Shown one piece after another: positions 7,808-18,034 of a stretch of DNA of 50,009 bases (position 1 is its first letter; every line of letters starts with the position of its first letter). The notes below the pieces were generated by a model that worked only from the letters and a program-made list of their open reading frames with translations, ran no database searches and had not been told where the DNA came from. The position numbers and the translations under genes are program-made. Origin of the DNA: CAZPMO01 sp964587515 (GTDB lineage Bacteria > Pseudomonadota > Alphaproteobacteria > MPNO01); assembly GCA_964587515.1 (NCBI GenBank), contig CAZPMO010000011.1, positions 1 to 50,009 of the forward strand. Direction: 5' to 3'.

Positions 7808-9232
7808 ATGCAGGTAACAGAAACGAGTTCCGAAGGGCTAAGCCGGGAATTTACCATCGTGGTCCCGGCGGCGGATTTGGAAACCAAAATGACCGGAAGG
7901 CTGACGGAGATCGGTCAGGCCGTATCGGTGCCGGGCTTCCGGCAGGGCAAGGTGCCGCTGGCGATGCTCAAGACCCGCTATGGCGAATCGGTGCGCGGCG
8001 AGATTCTCGAGCAGACCATTCAGGACAGCACCCAGAGCGCGATGACCGAACGCGGCCTGCGTCCCGCGATGCAGCCCAAAATCGAGATCGTGACCTTCGA
8101 GGACGGGGCGGATCTGGAATACAAGCTTGCGGTCGAGCTGATGCCCGAAATCGAGCTCATGGATTTCGCCAAGCTCGAGCTCGAACGGCCGATCGCCGAG
8201 GTCGGTGACGAAGAGATCGACTCGTCGCTGCAGCGGCTCGCCGAAAGCAGGAAGACATTCGCCGCGGTTGAAGACGGGCGCGGCGCCGCTTCCGGCGATC
8301 AGGTTTTGATCGACTTCACGGGCCGCGTCGACGGCGAGACCTTCGAAGGCGGTACGTCGAGCGATTTCGCGCTCGATCTGGGAAGCGGGACTTTCATTCC
8401 CGGCTTCGAAGAGCAGCTCGAAGGCGTCAAGGTCGGCGACAAGATCGACGTAAAAGTCGATTTTCCCGACGATTACCCGGCCGAAAATCTCAAGGGCGCC
8501 GCGGCGGTCTTCGAGGTCGACGTGAAAGAGATTCGCGAGGCCAAACCGACCCCGGTGGACGAGGAGTTCGCCAAGGGCATGGGGCTCGACAATCTCGAAG
8601 CGTTGCGCGCCGCCATTCGCGAGCAGATCGAACGCGAATACGGTCAGGTTTCTCGGGCGCGGCTCAAGCGGACCCTGCTCGACCGGCTGGCGGACGAGCA
8701 TGAATTCGACGTACCGCCCGGCATGTCGGATCAGGAGTTCGAAGCGATCTGGGAACAGATCAAGACGGCGATGGAGAAGGACGAACTCGACGAAGACGAC
8801 AAGGGCAAGTCCGAGGACGAACTGCGGGGGCGCTATCGCCCGATCGCCGATCGTCGTGTCCGTCTCGGCCTGCTGCTTTCCGAGGTTGGACGGCTCAATA
8901 ACATCCAGGTCAACCAGGAAGACCTCAACCGGGCCATGTCAGAGCAGGCGCGGCAGTTCCCCGGCCAGGAGGCCCAGATTTTCGAATATTACCAGAAGAA
9001 CCCGCAGGCGATGCAGGAGCTTCAGGCACCGATCTATGAGGAAAAGGTGATCGATTTCATCGTCGAGTTGGCCGAGGTTACCGATCAGCCCATGACGGTG
9101 GAAGAGTTGATGGCCGACCCGGACGAAACGCCGGCCGGCGACGAAGATACCGCCGAATCAAAGTCCAAGGCTAAAGCCGGACGCGGCAAGGGGAGCGCAA
9201 AAAAAGGCAAGGGATCGGGAGACGAAACCTAA
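7808..9232 (+). CDS. tig: Trigger factor, ribosome-associated chaperone and prolyl isomerase
   Basis: A 474-aa chaperone that binds the ribosome exit tunnel. The N-terminal ribosome-binding domain carries the GFRQGKVP signature near residues 43-50. The FKBP-type PPIase domain spans about 155-240 (DQVLIDFTGRVDGETFEGG), followed by a long helical C-terminal domain. The last ~35 residues are a low-complexity tail rich in Lys, Gly and Ser, longer than in E. coli (432 aa), a common extension in alphaproteobacteria. It is first in the tig-clpP-clpX-lon order and separated from clpP by 58 bases, consistent with co-transcription. Confidence 0.97.
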   Translation: MQVTETSSEGLSREFTIVVPAADLETKMTGRLTEIGQAVSVPGFRQGKVPLAMLKTRYGESVRGEILEQTIQDSTQSAMTERGLRPAMQPKIEIVTFEDGADLEYKLAVELMPEIELMDFAKLELERPIAEVGDEEIDSSLQRLAESRKTFAAVEDGRGAASGDQVLIDFTGRVDGETFEGGTSSDFALDLGSGTFIPGFEEQLEGVKVGDKIDVKVDFPDDYPAENLKGAAAVFEVDVKEIREAKPTPVDEEFAKGMGLDNLEALRAAIREQIEREYGQVSRARLKRTLLDRLADEHEFDVPPGMSDQEFEAIWEQIKTAMEKDELDEDDKGKSEDELRGRYRPIADRRVRLGLLLSEVGRLNNIQVNQEDLNRAMSEQARQFPGQEAQIFEYYQKNPQAMQELQAPIYEEKVIDFIVELAEVTDQPMTVEELMADPDETPAGDEDTAESKSKAKAGRGKGSAKKGKGSGDET

Positions 9233-9290
9233 CACCAAGGATCACGTCATATGGCGGCGATCCGTTGTCCGAAAGGGGTACAGGGAACCG

Positions 9291-9932
9291 ATGAAAGACC
9301 CGATCGAAACTTATATGAATACGCTCGTTCCCATGGTGGTCGAGCAGACCAACCGCGGCGAGCGGTCCTACGATATTTATTCGCGCCTTCTGAAGGAGCG
9401 GATTATCTTTTTGGTTGGTCCGGTCAACGACATGGTCGCGAGCCTGATCGGTGCGCAGCTCTTGTTTCTCGAATCGGAAAATCCGACGAAAGATATATCT
9501 GTCTATATCAATTCGCCGGGTGGGCTGGTGACCGCGGGCCTCGCGATATACGACACCATGCGATATATCCGCCCGGATGTCTCCACGGTGTGCATCGGCC
9601 AGGCGGCGTCCATGGGATCGCTGCTGCTGGCCGCGGGCGCCAAGGACAAGCGCTATTCGCTGCCTAATTCGCGAATCATGGTGCACCAGCCATCAGGCGG
9701 TTTCCAGGGCCAGGCGACGGATATCGAGATCCATGCGCGGGAGATTCTGGCGCTGCGGTCGAGGCTTAACGAAATTTACGTAAGTCACACCGGCCAGGAT
9801 ATTAACGTTATCGAGGACGCCATGGAGCGCGACAAGTTCCTATCGCCCGAAGACGCGCGGGAATTCGGGATTGTTGACGAAGTCGTAACCTCTCGTCCGG
9901 TGCCTGAAGACGCCGCGGCGGCGTCGGATTAG
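9291..9932 (+). CDS. clpP: ATP-dependent Clp protease proteolytic subunit
   Basis: A 213-aa serine protease that forms a tetradecameric chamber fed by ClpX or ClpA. The catalytic triad is Ser107 (GQAASMGS), His132 (MVHQPSGGFQG) and Asp181 (RDKFLSPEDA), matching E. coli Ser97/His122/Asp171 with a +10 offset. The ATG at 9291 follows CAGGGAACCG. The C-terminal tail (PVPEDAAAASD) is short and acidic. It lies between tig and clpX. Confidence 0.97.
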   Translation: MKDPIETYMNTLVPMVVEQTNRGERSYDIYSRLLKERIIFLVGPVNDMVASLIGAQLLFLESENPTKDISVYINSPGGLVTAGLAIYDTMRYIRPDVSTVCIGQAASMGSLLLAAGAKDKRYSLPNSRIMVHQPSGGFQGQATDIEIHAREILALRSRLNEIYVSHTGQDINVIEDAMERDKFLSPEDAREFGIVDEVVTSRPVPEDAAAASD

Positions 9933-10134
9933 GTCCGTTAACTGAATGTTGATCTGTATCTGACAACACTGGTTGTGTGTCCGAATTGGCTGTTTATTGC
10001 GGTGAATCCGGACCTTTTAGAGGCGGGAGGAGAGCCGGTTTCCCGTTCCACGGACGTCCCTATTTTGGCCGTGGACGGTGGCATCTCCCTTCGCTAACAT
10101 GCCTTGATAGGCACCGAGTATCGGCGGGGATTAC

Positions 10135-11400
10135 ATGAACAAGTCCGGCGGCGGCGATTCAAAGAACGTTCTCTACTGTTCGTTCTGCGGCAAAAGCCAG
10201 CACGAGGTCCGCAAACTCATTGCCGGCCCGACGGTGTTCATCTGCGATGAATGCGTCGAGCTCTGCATGGACATCATTCGCGAGGAGCATAAGACCACCC
10301 TCGTGAAATCGCGCGACGGCGTGCCGACGCCGCGCGAGATCTGCACGGTCCTCGACGATTACGTCATCGGCCAGAATCATGCGAAACGGGTTCTCGCCGT
10401 CGCCGTGCACAACCATTACAAACGCCTCGCGGCCGGCACCAAGGGCAACGAGGTCGAGATCGCCAAGTCGAACATCGTACTTCTCGGCCCCACGGGCTGT
10501 GGCAAGACGCTTTTGGCGCAAACACTGGCGCGTATCCTCGAAGTGCCGTTCACCATGGCCGATGCGACCACTCTCACCGAGGCCGGCTATGTCGGCGAGG
10601 ATGTCGAGAACATCATTTTGAAACTGCTGCAGGCCGCCGACTACAATGTCGAGCGCGCCCAGCGCGGTATCGTCTATATCGATGAAGTCGACAAGATCTC
10701 GCGCAAGTCGGATAACCCCTCGATCACGCGCGACGTTTCGGGCGAGGGTGTCCAGCAGGCGCTGCTGAAGATCATGGAAGGCACCATCGCGTCGGTGCCG
10801 CCCCAGGGCGGGCGCAAACATCCGCAGCAGGAATTCCTACAGGTCGACACCACCAATATCCTGTTCGTCTGCGGCGGCGCCTTTGCCGGGCTCGACAAGA
10901 TCATCAGCGCGCGCGGGCGCGGCACGTCGATCGGCTTCGGCGCCGACGTGCGCAGTCCCGACGATCGCTCGACCGGCGAAATCCTGCGCGAGGTCGAACC
11001 GGAGGATCTCCTGAAATTCGGACTGATTCCGGAATTCGTGGGCCGCTTGCCGGTGCTGGCGACACTCGAGGATCTCGACGCCGACGCGCTGGTCCAAATC
11101 CTCACGTCTCCCAAGAACGCGCTGGTGAAACAATATGGCCGGCTGTTCGAGATGGAGGACGTCAAGCTCACCTTCACCGAAGACGCGCTGCACTCGGTTG
11201 CCAACAAGGGCATCGAACGCAAAACCGGCGCGCGTGGGCTGCGTTCAATCATGGAAAGCATCCTGCTCGACACCATGTTCGACCTGCCCGGTCTGGAAAA
11301 TGTCGAGGAAATCGCCATCAACGCGGAGGTCGTCGAGGGCCGCGCAAAACCGCTGTTCATCTATGGCGACAGACTTGAAGAGGGCGGATCGTCCGCCTGA
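10135..11400 (+). CDS. clpX: ATP-dependent Clp protease ATP-binding subunit ClpX
   Basis: A 421-aa AAA+ unfoldase that delivers substrates to ClpP. The N-terminal zinc-binding domain has Cys15, Cys18, Cys37 and Cys40. Walker A GPTGCGKT is at 118-125, the pore loop GYVGED follows, Walker B is VYIDEVDKI, and an RKH loop (GGRKHPQQ) and sensor regions are present. The 202-base gap after clpP contains a short 7-bp hairpin (TCCACGG/CCGTGGA) around 10049-10077 and probably a separate clpX promoter; no clear sigma32 site was seen. Confidence 0.97.
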   Translation: MNKSGGGDSKNVLYCSFCGKSQHEVRKLIAGPTVFICDECVELCMDIIREEHKTTLVKSRDGVPTPREICTVLDDYVIGQNHAKRVLAVAVHNHYKRLAAGTKGNEVEIAKSNIVLLGPTGCGKTLLAQTLARILEVPFTMADATTLTEAGYVGEDVENIILKLLQAADYNVERAQRGIVYIDEVDKISRKSDNPSITRDVSGEGVQQALLKIMEGTIASVPPQGGRKHPQQEFLQVDTTNILFVCGGAFAGLDKIISARGRGTSIGFGADVRSPDDRSTGEILREVEPEDLLKFGLIPEFVGRLPVLATLEDLDADALVQILTSPKNALVKQYGRLFEMEDVKLTFTEDALHSVANKGIERKTGARGLRSIMESILLDTMFDLPGLENVEEIAINAEVVEGRAKPLFIYGDRLEEGGSSA

Positions 11401-11507
11401 GGCGGCGGGGGTTGAAGTTTCCGCTTCCGGCGCCATTTCGTTAATGTCGATTAAGACTTCTGTTGACGGTCCGTCCGGATCGCAGCTTAACGAGATAAAG
11501 AGGCAGT

Positions 11508-13913
<2,406 letters not shown>

Positions 13914-13952
13914 AACCTGATTATACCCCGGGTGATTCGCAATTTTGGCCTG

Positions 13953-13977
13953 AAAACCCCTATTTTCCAGGGTTTTT
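13953..13977 (+). terminator. Candidate intrinsic terminator after lon
   Basis: AAAACCC (13953-13959) pairs with GGGTTTT (13970-13976) across a 10-base loop, and the descending arm ends in a T-run (13973-13977). It starts 39 bases after the lon stop. The stem is short, so strength is uncertain. Confidence 0.4.
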
Positions 13978-13990
13978 ACGGACTTGCGCG

Positions 13991-14021
13991 ATTGACGTCG
14001 TCAATTTCGGCGATCTAAACT
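13991..14021 (+). promoter_or_regulatory. Probable hupB promoter with palindrome over the -35
   Basis: TTGACG at 13992-13997 and TCTAAACT at 14014-14021 give a -35/-10 pair with 16-18 bp spacing. The -35 sits inside the palindrome ATTGACG-T-CGTCAAT (13991-14005), which would place a dimeric regulator directly on the sigma-factor contact. About 108 bases of leader separate the -10 from the hupB start. Confidence 0.5.
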
Positions 14022-14129
14022 CCTCCGCGTCGTTCAGGTGGCCCGGGGGCTGTTATGAACGAATGAACGATTTTACAGACGACAACTCAACGCTAGTCTT
14101 ACCTTCAAACAGCTCAAGGGGGCCGTGAC

Positions 14130-14405
14130 GTGAACAAGAATGATCTCGTGGCCGAGGTTGCTAACTCTACCGGAATTTCGAAAGCCGATTCGACACGCGC
14201 CGTCGATGCTGTATTCGAAACCATCACCGGTTCACTCGAACAGGGCCAGGAAGTGCGGCTGGTCGGGTTCGGTACGTTCAGTGTCGCAAACCGCCGGGCT
14301 TCCAAGGGGCGCAATCCCCGTACCGGCGAACCGATTAATATTCCCGCCTCCAAGCAGCCCAAGTTCAAGGCTGGCAAGGGGCTGAAGGAAACCGTCAATA
14401 AATAG
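14130..14405 (+). CDS. hupB: DNA-binding protein HU
   Basis: A 91-aa nucleoid protein that bends DNA as a dimer. The full HU/IHF fold is present: an N-terminal helical dimerisation part (NKNDLVAEVANSTGIS), the VGFGTF turn, and the beta-arm signature GRNPRTGEPINIPASKQPKF. The start is a GTG at 14130 with AAGGGGG a few bases before it. It lies directly downstream of lon, is followed by a strong terminator, and has its own promoter candidate. Confidence 0.96.
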   Translation: MNKNDLVAEVANSTGISKADSTRAVDAVFETITGSLEQGQEVRLVGFGTFSVANRRASKGRNPRTGEPINIPASKQPKFKAGKGLKETVNK

Positions 14406-14428
14406 CCTGGACGGGATATCCGACGCGT

Positions 14429-14459
14429 ACCGGCCGCCTTTGGCGGCCGGTATTCTTTT
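14429..14459 (+). terminator. Intrinsic terminator of hupB
   Basis: A perfect 10-bp stem ACCGGCCGCC/GGCGGCCGGT (14429-14438 with 14442-14451) with a 3-base TTT loop is followed by the T-rich stretch ATTCTTTT. It lies 24 bases after the hupB stop. Confidence 0.85.
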
Positions 14460-14512
14460 GTCGCCGGACATGGAAATCGAGTAGGTTGGCGCGGTCTCGC
14501 GTCGCACGGAAC

Positions 14513-14588
14513 GGGCGGTTAGCTCAGTTGGGAGAGCGCCAGTTTTACACACTGGATGTCGGCGGTTCGAACCCGTCACCGCCCACCA
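14513..14588 (+). tRNA. tRNA-Val (anticodon UAC)
   Basis: A 76-nt gene with encoded CCA (14586-14588). The acceptor GGGCGGT pairs with ACCGCCC. The D-arm is TAGCTCAGTTGGGAGAGC. The anticodon stem CCAGT/ACTGG encloses the loop TTTACAC, giving TAC. The T-arm is GGCGGTTCGAACCCGTC. It starts 53 bases after the hupB terminator. Confidence 0.97.
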
Positions 14589-14630
14589 CCTTTTATTGGC
14601 GCGCCGCCGCCCGCCAACCCGGCGCGCGGG

Positions 14631-14990
14631 TCAGCCCGGAACCGCCGCCATCTTGCACCTCGAACGATGATCGATGCGGCACAGCATGGTGAGATATCCG
14701 TCCTCGCAGCGCAGTTTCTTTTCGGGATGCAGCGGCAAGGGTATGTCGTTTCGCTTGCAGAAACGGGCCAGCGCGGCGGCGAGCTGATCGGCGGAGAGCG
14801 CGACCCGATCGAGATCCATTGGCTGGCCGACGTGGAAAAAAAGCACCAGGGTCGGCTGTGCGCCCGGGCCAAGCTCTATCTGCTCGATTTCGGCGTCAGG
14901 CACGGCGATCCCGTCATGACGGCAATAATCAAGTGTGGCTGAAATCAGCTCTTCTCGGGAGAACACAAGGCGACGCGTTTCCAAGGCCAC
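14631..14990 (-). CDS. Hypothetical 119-aa protein
   Basis: A small cytosolic protein I do not recognise, encoded between two tRNA genes on the opposite strand. It has an alpha/beta-like pattern (SREELISATLDYCRHDGIAVPDAEI; then PTLVLFFH) and four Cys residues spread along it. The preferred start is the GTG at 14990, because GGAGG stands 9 bases upstream; a TTG at 15041 with AAGGGA before it would add 17 residues. Sense codon use matches neighbouring genes, and the reading frame covers most of the space between the tRNAs, which supports a real gene. Confidence 0.5.
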   Translation of the reverse strand: MALETRRLVFSREELISATLDYCRHDGIAVPDAEIEQIELGPGAQPTLVLFFHVGQPMDLDRVALSADQLAAALARFCKRNDIPLPLHPEKKLRCEDGYLTMLCRIDHRSRCKMAAVPG

Positions 14991-15108
14991 GGTACTCGGC
15001 CTCCAAACCAACCCTACGATCCCCCACATTGGCGGCTTCAAATTGCCATTCCCTTAATTCGCGTCATATAAGCCCTGTATTATCTCGGACGGGCGGGACA
15101 CGCCGTTG

Positions 15109-15138
15109 TTGACTTAAAGGGGGGCGGTGAACTACACC
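15109..15138 (+). promoter_or_regulatory. Candidate tRNA-Asp promoter
   Basis: TTGACT (15109-15114) and CTACACC (15132-15138) with a 17-18 bp spacer stand about 25 bases before the mature tRNA-Asp. This resembles stable-RNA promoters of alphaproteobacteria, with a weak -10. Confidence 0.4.
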
Positions 15139-15163
15139 ATCCTACCCCTTCGCAGGGCCGGAT

Positions 15164-15240
15164 GGGGGTGTAGCTCAGCTGGTTAGAGCGCTGGCCTGTC
15201 ACGCCAGAGGCCGCGGGTTCGAGTCCCGTCACTCCCGCCA
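15164..15240 (+). tRNA. tRNA-Asp (anticodon GUC)
   Basis: A 77-nt gene with encoded CCA (15238-15240). The acceptor GGGGGTG pairs with CACTCCC including one G-U pair. The anticodon stem CTGGC/GCCAG encloses the loop CTGTCAC, giving GTC. The T-arm is GCGGGTTCGAGTCCCGT. Confidence 0.97.
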
Positions 15241-15253
15241 CTTTTCGGCCCGC

Positions 15254-15262
15254 TTATCCACA
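15254..15262 (+). promoter_or_regulatory. Single perfect DnaA box
   Basis: TTATCCACA matches the consensus 9-mer exactly and lies just after tRNA-Asp, before the DUF47 gene. I saw no second box or AT-rich unwinding element nearby, so it is not presented as an origin; it could be a chance match or a DnaA-titration or regulatory site. Confidence 0.3.
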
Positions 15263-15400
15263 GCGTGCGATAAATTCGCAGAAAATCTTCGTCGTCGAAT
15301 CGGCCGGCCGTTGATTGGGCCGTCGAGTCCTGATAGAGGGTGCGCCGAGCCCGAGTTTATCCTCGAGATTATTCGCTGGACGTGAGCGGGGACCCTTCCG

Positions 15401-16081
15401 ATGCCCACCAAAAATCCTCTTCTCAATCTTTTCGGCCAGTCTCCGTTTGGGCCGTTGCAGGAACATATGCGTGTGGTCGTGGAATGCGCGAACCAGGTCC
15501 CGGTGCTGATGAAAGCGCTGTGCGACGCCGACGCGCCCAAGCTCGAAGCGACCCGCAATCAGATTTTCGAGCTGGAAAACTCGGCCGACGCGATCAAGAA
15601 CGAGCTGCGCGCACATCTGCCCAAACGGCTGTTCATGCCGGTGGATCGCCGAGACGTCCTTGAAATTCTGGACCTCCAGGATTCCATCGCCGATACCGCG
15701 CAGGACATCGCGGGCATGCTGATGCTGCGCGAAATGCCGATCCCCTCGGTGCTGCATAAGCCGCTGCTGGACCTCACCGGGCGCTGCATCGACGCCTGCA
15801 ATCAGATGGCCCTGATCATGGAGCAGCTCGACGAGCTGCTGGAAACGGGATTTCGCGGGCCGGAGTCCGACAAGGCGTTGTGGATGATCGACGAGCTCAA
15901 CAAGATCGAGACCGAGACCGATCTCCAGGCGGTCGAACTCCTGCGCGAACTATTCGTACACGAAGAGGAAATTGGCCCCGTGGCGGTAATCATCTGGCTG
16001 CGGCTGATCCACTGGATCGGCGATCTCGCGAATTACGCCGAGCGGGTCGGTAACCGACACCGTCTGCTCTTGGCGCGCTAA
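15401..16081 (+). CDS. DUF47 family (PhoU-like) phosphate transport accessory protein
   Basis: A 226-aa all-helical cytosolic protein of the DUF47/PhoU-like family, recognised by its overall pattern and by its position 45 bases upstream of a PiT phosphate permease. Members are thought to modulate the partner transporter. Charged helix motifs such as LENSADAIKNELRAHL and IADTAQDIAGML are visible. The ATG at 15401 gives the normal family length. Co-transcription with the transporter is likely. Confidence 0.88.
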   Translation: MPTKNPLLNLFGQSPFGPLQEHMRVVVECANQVPVLMKALCDADAPKLEATRNQIFELENSADAIKNELRAHLPKRLFMPVDRRDVLEILDLQDSIADTAQDIAGMLMLREMPIPSVLHKPLLDLTGRCIDACNQMALIMEQLDELLETGFRGPESDKALWMIDELNKIETETDLQAVELLRELFVHEEEIGPVAVIIWLRLIHWIGDLANYAERVGNRHRLLLAR

Positions 16082-16126
16082 CAGGGCGAGGCCGGGTAGC
16101 ATCAACTCAAATCGCATGTTCCGTAA

Positions 16127-17404
16127 ATGACGGTCATCGCAGAAAACGGCCACATCTTCATCGCGATCGCGGTGGCTTTCGGGCTGTTCATGACCTGGGG
16201 GATCGGCGCCAACGACGTCGCCAACGCAATGGGGACATCGGTCGGCTCAGGCGCGATCCGCATTCGCACCGCGATCCTGGTCGCCGCGGTTTTCGAATTC
16301 GCCGGCGCGGCCCTGGCCGGCGGACAGGTCACCAAGACCATTCGCAAGGGCATCATCGATCCCACCCCGATTCTCAATCATCCGGAGGTGCTGGTGCTCG
16401 GCATGCTGGCGTCGCTGCTGGCCGCCGCCATCTGGCTCGCCGTCGCGTCGGTCCGGGGCTGGCCGGTCTCGACCACCCATTCGATCATCGGCGCCGTGGT
16501 GGGCTTCGCCATCGCCGGCATCGGCATCGAGGCGGTGAAGTGGGGCAAGATCGCCGAGATCGCGGCGAGCTGGGTCATTTCACCGGTGATCGGCGGCGCG
16601 ATCGCTTTCGCGCTGATGATCAGCATCCAGCGTTTGATTCTCAATGCCCAGCGTCCCTTCCACAGCGCCGTGCGCTGGGGGCCCGCCTATGTATTCCTGG
16701 TCGGTTTCACGATCTCGCTGGTGACTTTGTTCAAGGGACTAAAGCACCTCAATATCGAGCTTAGCGTGTCGATGAGTTTCGCCTACGCGACATTGATCGG
16801 GCTCCTGGTCGCGGCGCTCGGCGCCTGGCTGATTCGCCGGGTGCGGGTCCATGACACGGCGGACGATGAATTTCACTTCGCCAGCGTCGAGCGGGTGTTC
16901 ACGCCATTGGTTATCTTCACCGCCTGCGCCATGGCATTCGCGCACGGCTCCAACGACGTCGCCAACGGCGTCGCCCCCCTGGCGGCCGTCTATGGCCTGG
17001 TGAAGTCGGGTGGCGAGGTGACCCAGACATCGCCCCTGCCGGTCTGGATCCTGTTGATCGGCGGCGCCGGCATCGTGATCGGGCTGTCGACCTATGGTTT
17101 CCGCGTGATGCGCACGATCGGGACGCGCATCACCGATCTCACGCCCACCCGCGGTTTCTGCGCGACGTTGGGCGCCGCCGTCACCGTGGTGCTGGCCTCG
17201 CGCACCGCGCTGCCCGTCTCGACCACCCATATCGCGGTCGGCGCGGTGATGGGCGTCGGGCTGGCGCGCGGCATCGCGGCGATCAATCTCAACATCATCC
17301 GCAACATCATTGTTTCGTGGGTGGTGACGCTGCCGGCCGGCGGGCTGATGTCGGCGCTGTTGTATTATTTCCTGAAGGGCGTGTTCATTAAATTGCCGAC
17401 ATAG
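16127..17404 (+). CDS. pit: Inorganic phosphate transporter, PiT family
   Basis: A 425-aa inner-membrane cation-coupled phosphate symporter with about ten membrane segments. Both halves carry the PiT signature: GIGANDVANAMGTSVGSGA near residues 26-44 and AHGSNDVANGVAPL near 271-284, each followed by a STTH motif (STTHSIIGAVVG and STTHIAVGAVMG). The loop between halves is short. It forms a two-gene unit with the DUF47 gene upstream. Whether phosphate is the only substrate is not decided by sequence. Confidence 0.93.
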   Translation: MTVIAENGHIFIAIAVAFGLFMTWGIGANDVANAMGTSVGSGAIRIRTAILVAAVFEFAGAALAGGQVTKTIRKGIIDPTPILNHPEVLVLGMLASLLAAAIWLAVASVRGWPVSTTHSIIGAVVGFAIAGIGIEAVKWGKIAEIAASWVISPVIGGAIAFALMISIQRLILNAQRPFHSAVRWGPAYVFLVGFTISLVTLFKGLKHLNIELSVSMSFAYATLIGLLVAALGAWLIRRVRVHDTADDEFHFASVERVFTPLVIFTACAMAFAHGSNDVANGVAPLAAVYGLVKSGGEVTQTSPLPVWILLIGGAGIVIGLSTYGFRVMRTIGTRITDLTPTRGFCATLGAAVTVVLASRTALPVSTTHIAVGAVMGVGLARGIAAINLNIIRNIIVSWVVTLPAGGLMSALLYYFLKGVFIKLPT

Positions 17405-17434
17405 GCTCGCGCTCACCCTCCATCGATAAAACAG

Positions 17435-17461
17435 GTAGTAATCCGTAGATATATATACTAC
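17435..17461. repeat. AT-rich inverted repeat between pit and the lipoprotein operon
   Basis: GTAGTA (17435-17440) and TACTAC (17456-17461) are reverse complements flanking an AT-rich stretch with TATATATA. It lies in the 159-base gap between pit and the next gene, about 100 bases before that start. It may be part of the lipoprotein promoter or a weak transcript end; no clear -35 was found. Confidence 0.3.
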
Positions 17462-17563
17462 TTTGAATCGTATGGGGAATTCGGTGCGGGACTTTCCCCT
17501 CAAAATAGAAAGGCCGATCGGGCGACAGACGGATCGACCAAGGGCGTTTCGGGGAGAGGGGAG

Positions 17564-18034
17564 ATGCGTTCCAGGGGCTGGAAGGGCGCGGTCGCCGTGC
17601 TCGCGACACTGGCGCTCGGCGGCTGCGACAAGCTGGCCACGCCGGAAGGGCTGACCGGCGCAATTATCGGCGGCACGATCATCGGCGCGGCCGCGCCGAC
17701 ATCGGATATCCGCCAGATTTATTATCTCGGCATGTTCGACCCGCAGGGCCAATTGCCGCCGCAGATGTACCGCATCCGGGTCAACGGCCAGTCGAGTTTC
17801 CTCTCCAAGGTGAATTTCGCATCCGGCTGGGTGCCGGCGCCATTGGTGGATTCGCTGGGCGGGCAGGTCACCCAGGCGAAGGACGGCGCGCTCGAGGAGC
17901 AGCGCGGCGGGGCGCTCCAGCAGGAGCTCTTCCAGGCCCTGCTGCGTCTGAAGGAGGAACAGGGCCGGCTCCGCGACCTGGAGACAGACGTGAAGGTCGA
18001 CCGGGCGCGGGTGAGCAAGGAGGCTTTGCAATGA
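17564..18034 (+). CDS. Small lipoprotein with glycine-zipper segment, unknown function
   Basis: A 156-aa predicted lipoprotein. The signal peptide (MRSRGWKGAVAVLATLALGG) ends in a lipobox with Cys at residue 21 (LGGCDK). A Gly/Ala/Ile-rich segment (GLTGAIIGGTIIGAAAP) could insert in or pack on a membrane. A folded middle (about 48-100) and a C-terminal coiled coil (about 103-152, with ELFQALLRLKEEQGRLRDLE) follow. The start is preceded by GGGGAGAGGGGAG. Its stop overlaps the ATG of the next lipoprotein gene by four bases (ATGA), so the two products are probably made together and may interact through their coiled coils. I do not recognise a family. Confidence 0.75.
   Translation: MRSRGWKGAVAVLATLALGGCDKLATPEGLTGAIIGGTIIGAAAPTSDIRQIYYLGMFDPQGQLPPQMYRIRVNGQSSFLSKVNFASGWVPAPLVDSLGGQVTQAKDGALEEQRGGALQQELFQALLRLKEEQGRLRDLETDVKVDRARVSKEALQ

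Noticed and set aside
9933..10134. Small RNA or sigma32 promoter between clpP and clpX
   Set aside because: Only a weak 7-bp hairpin was found and no convincing heat-shock promoter consensus, so nothing specific is claimed.
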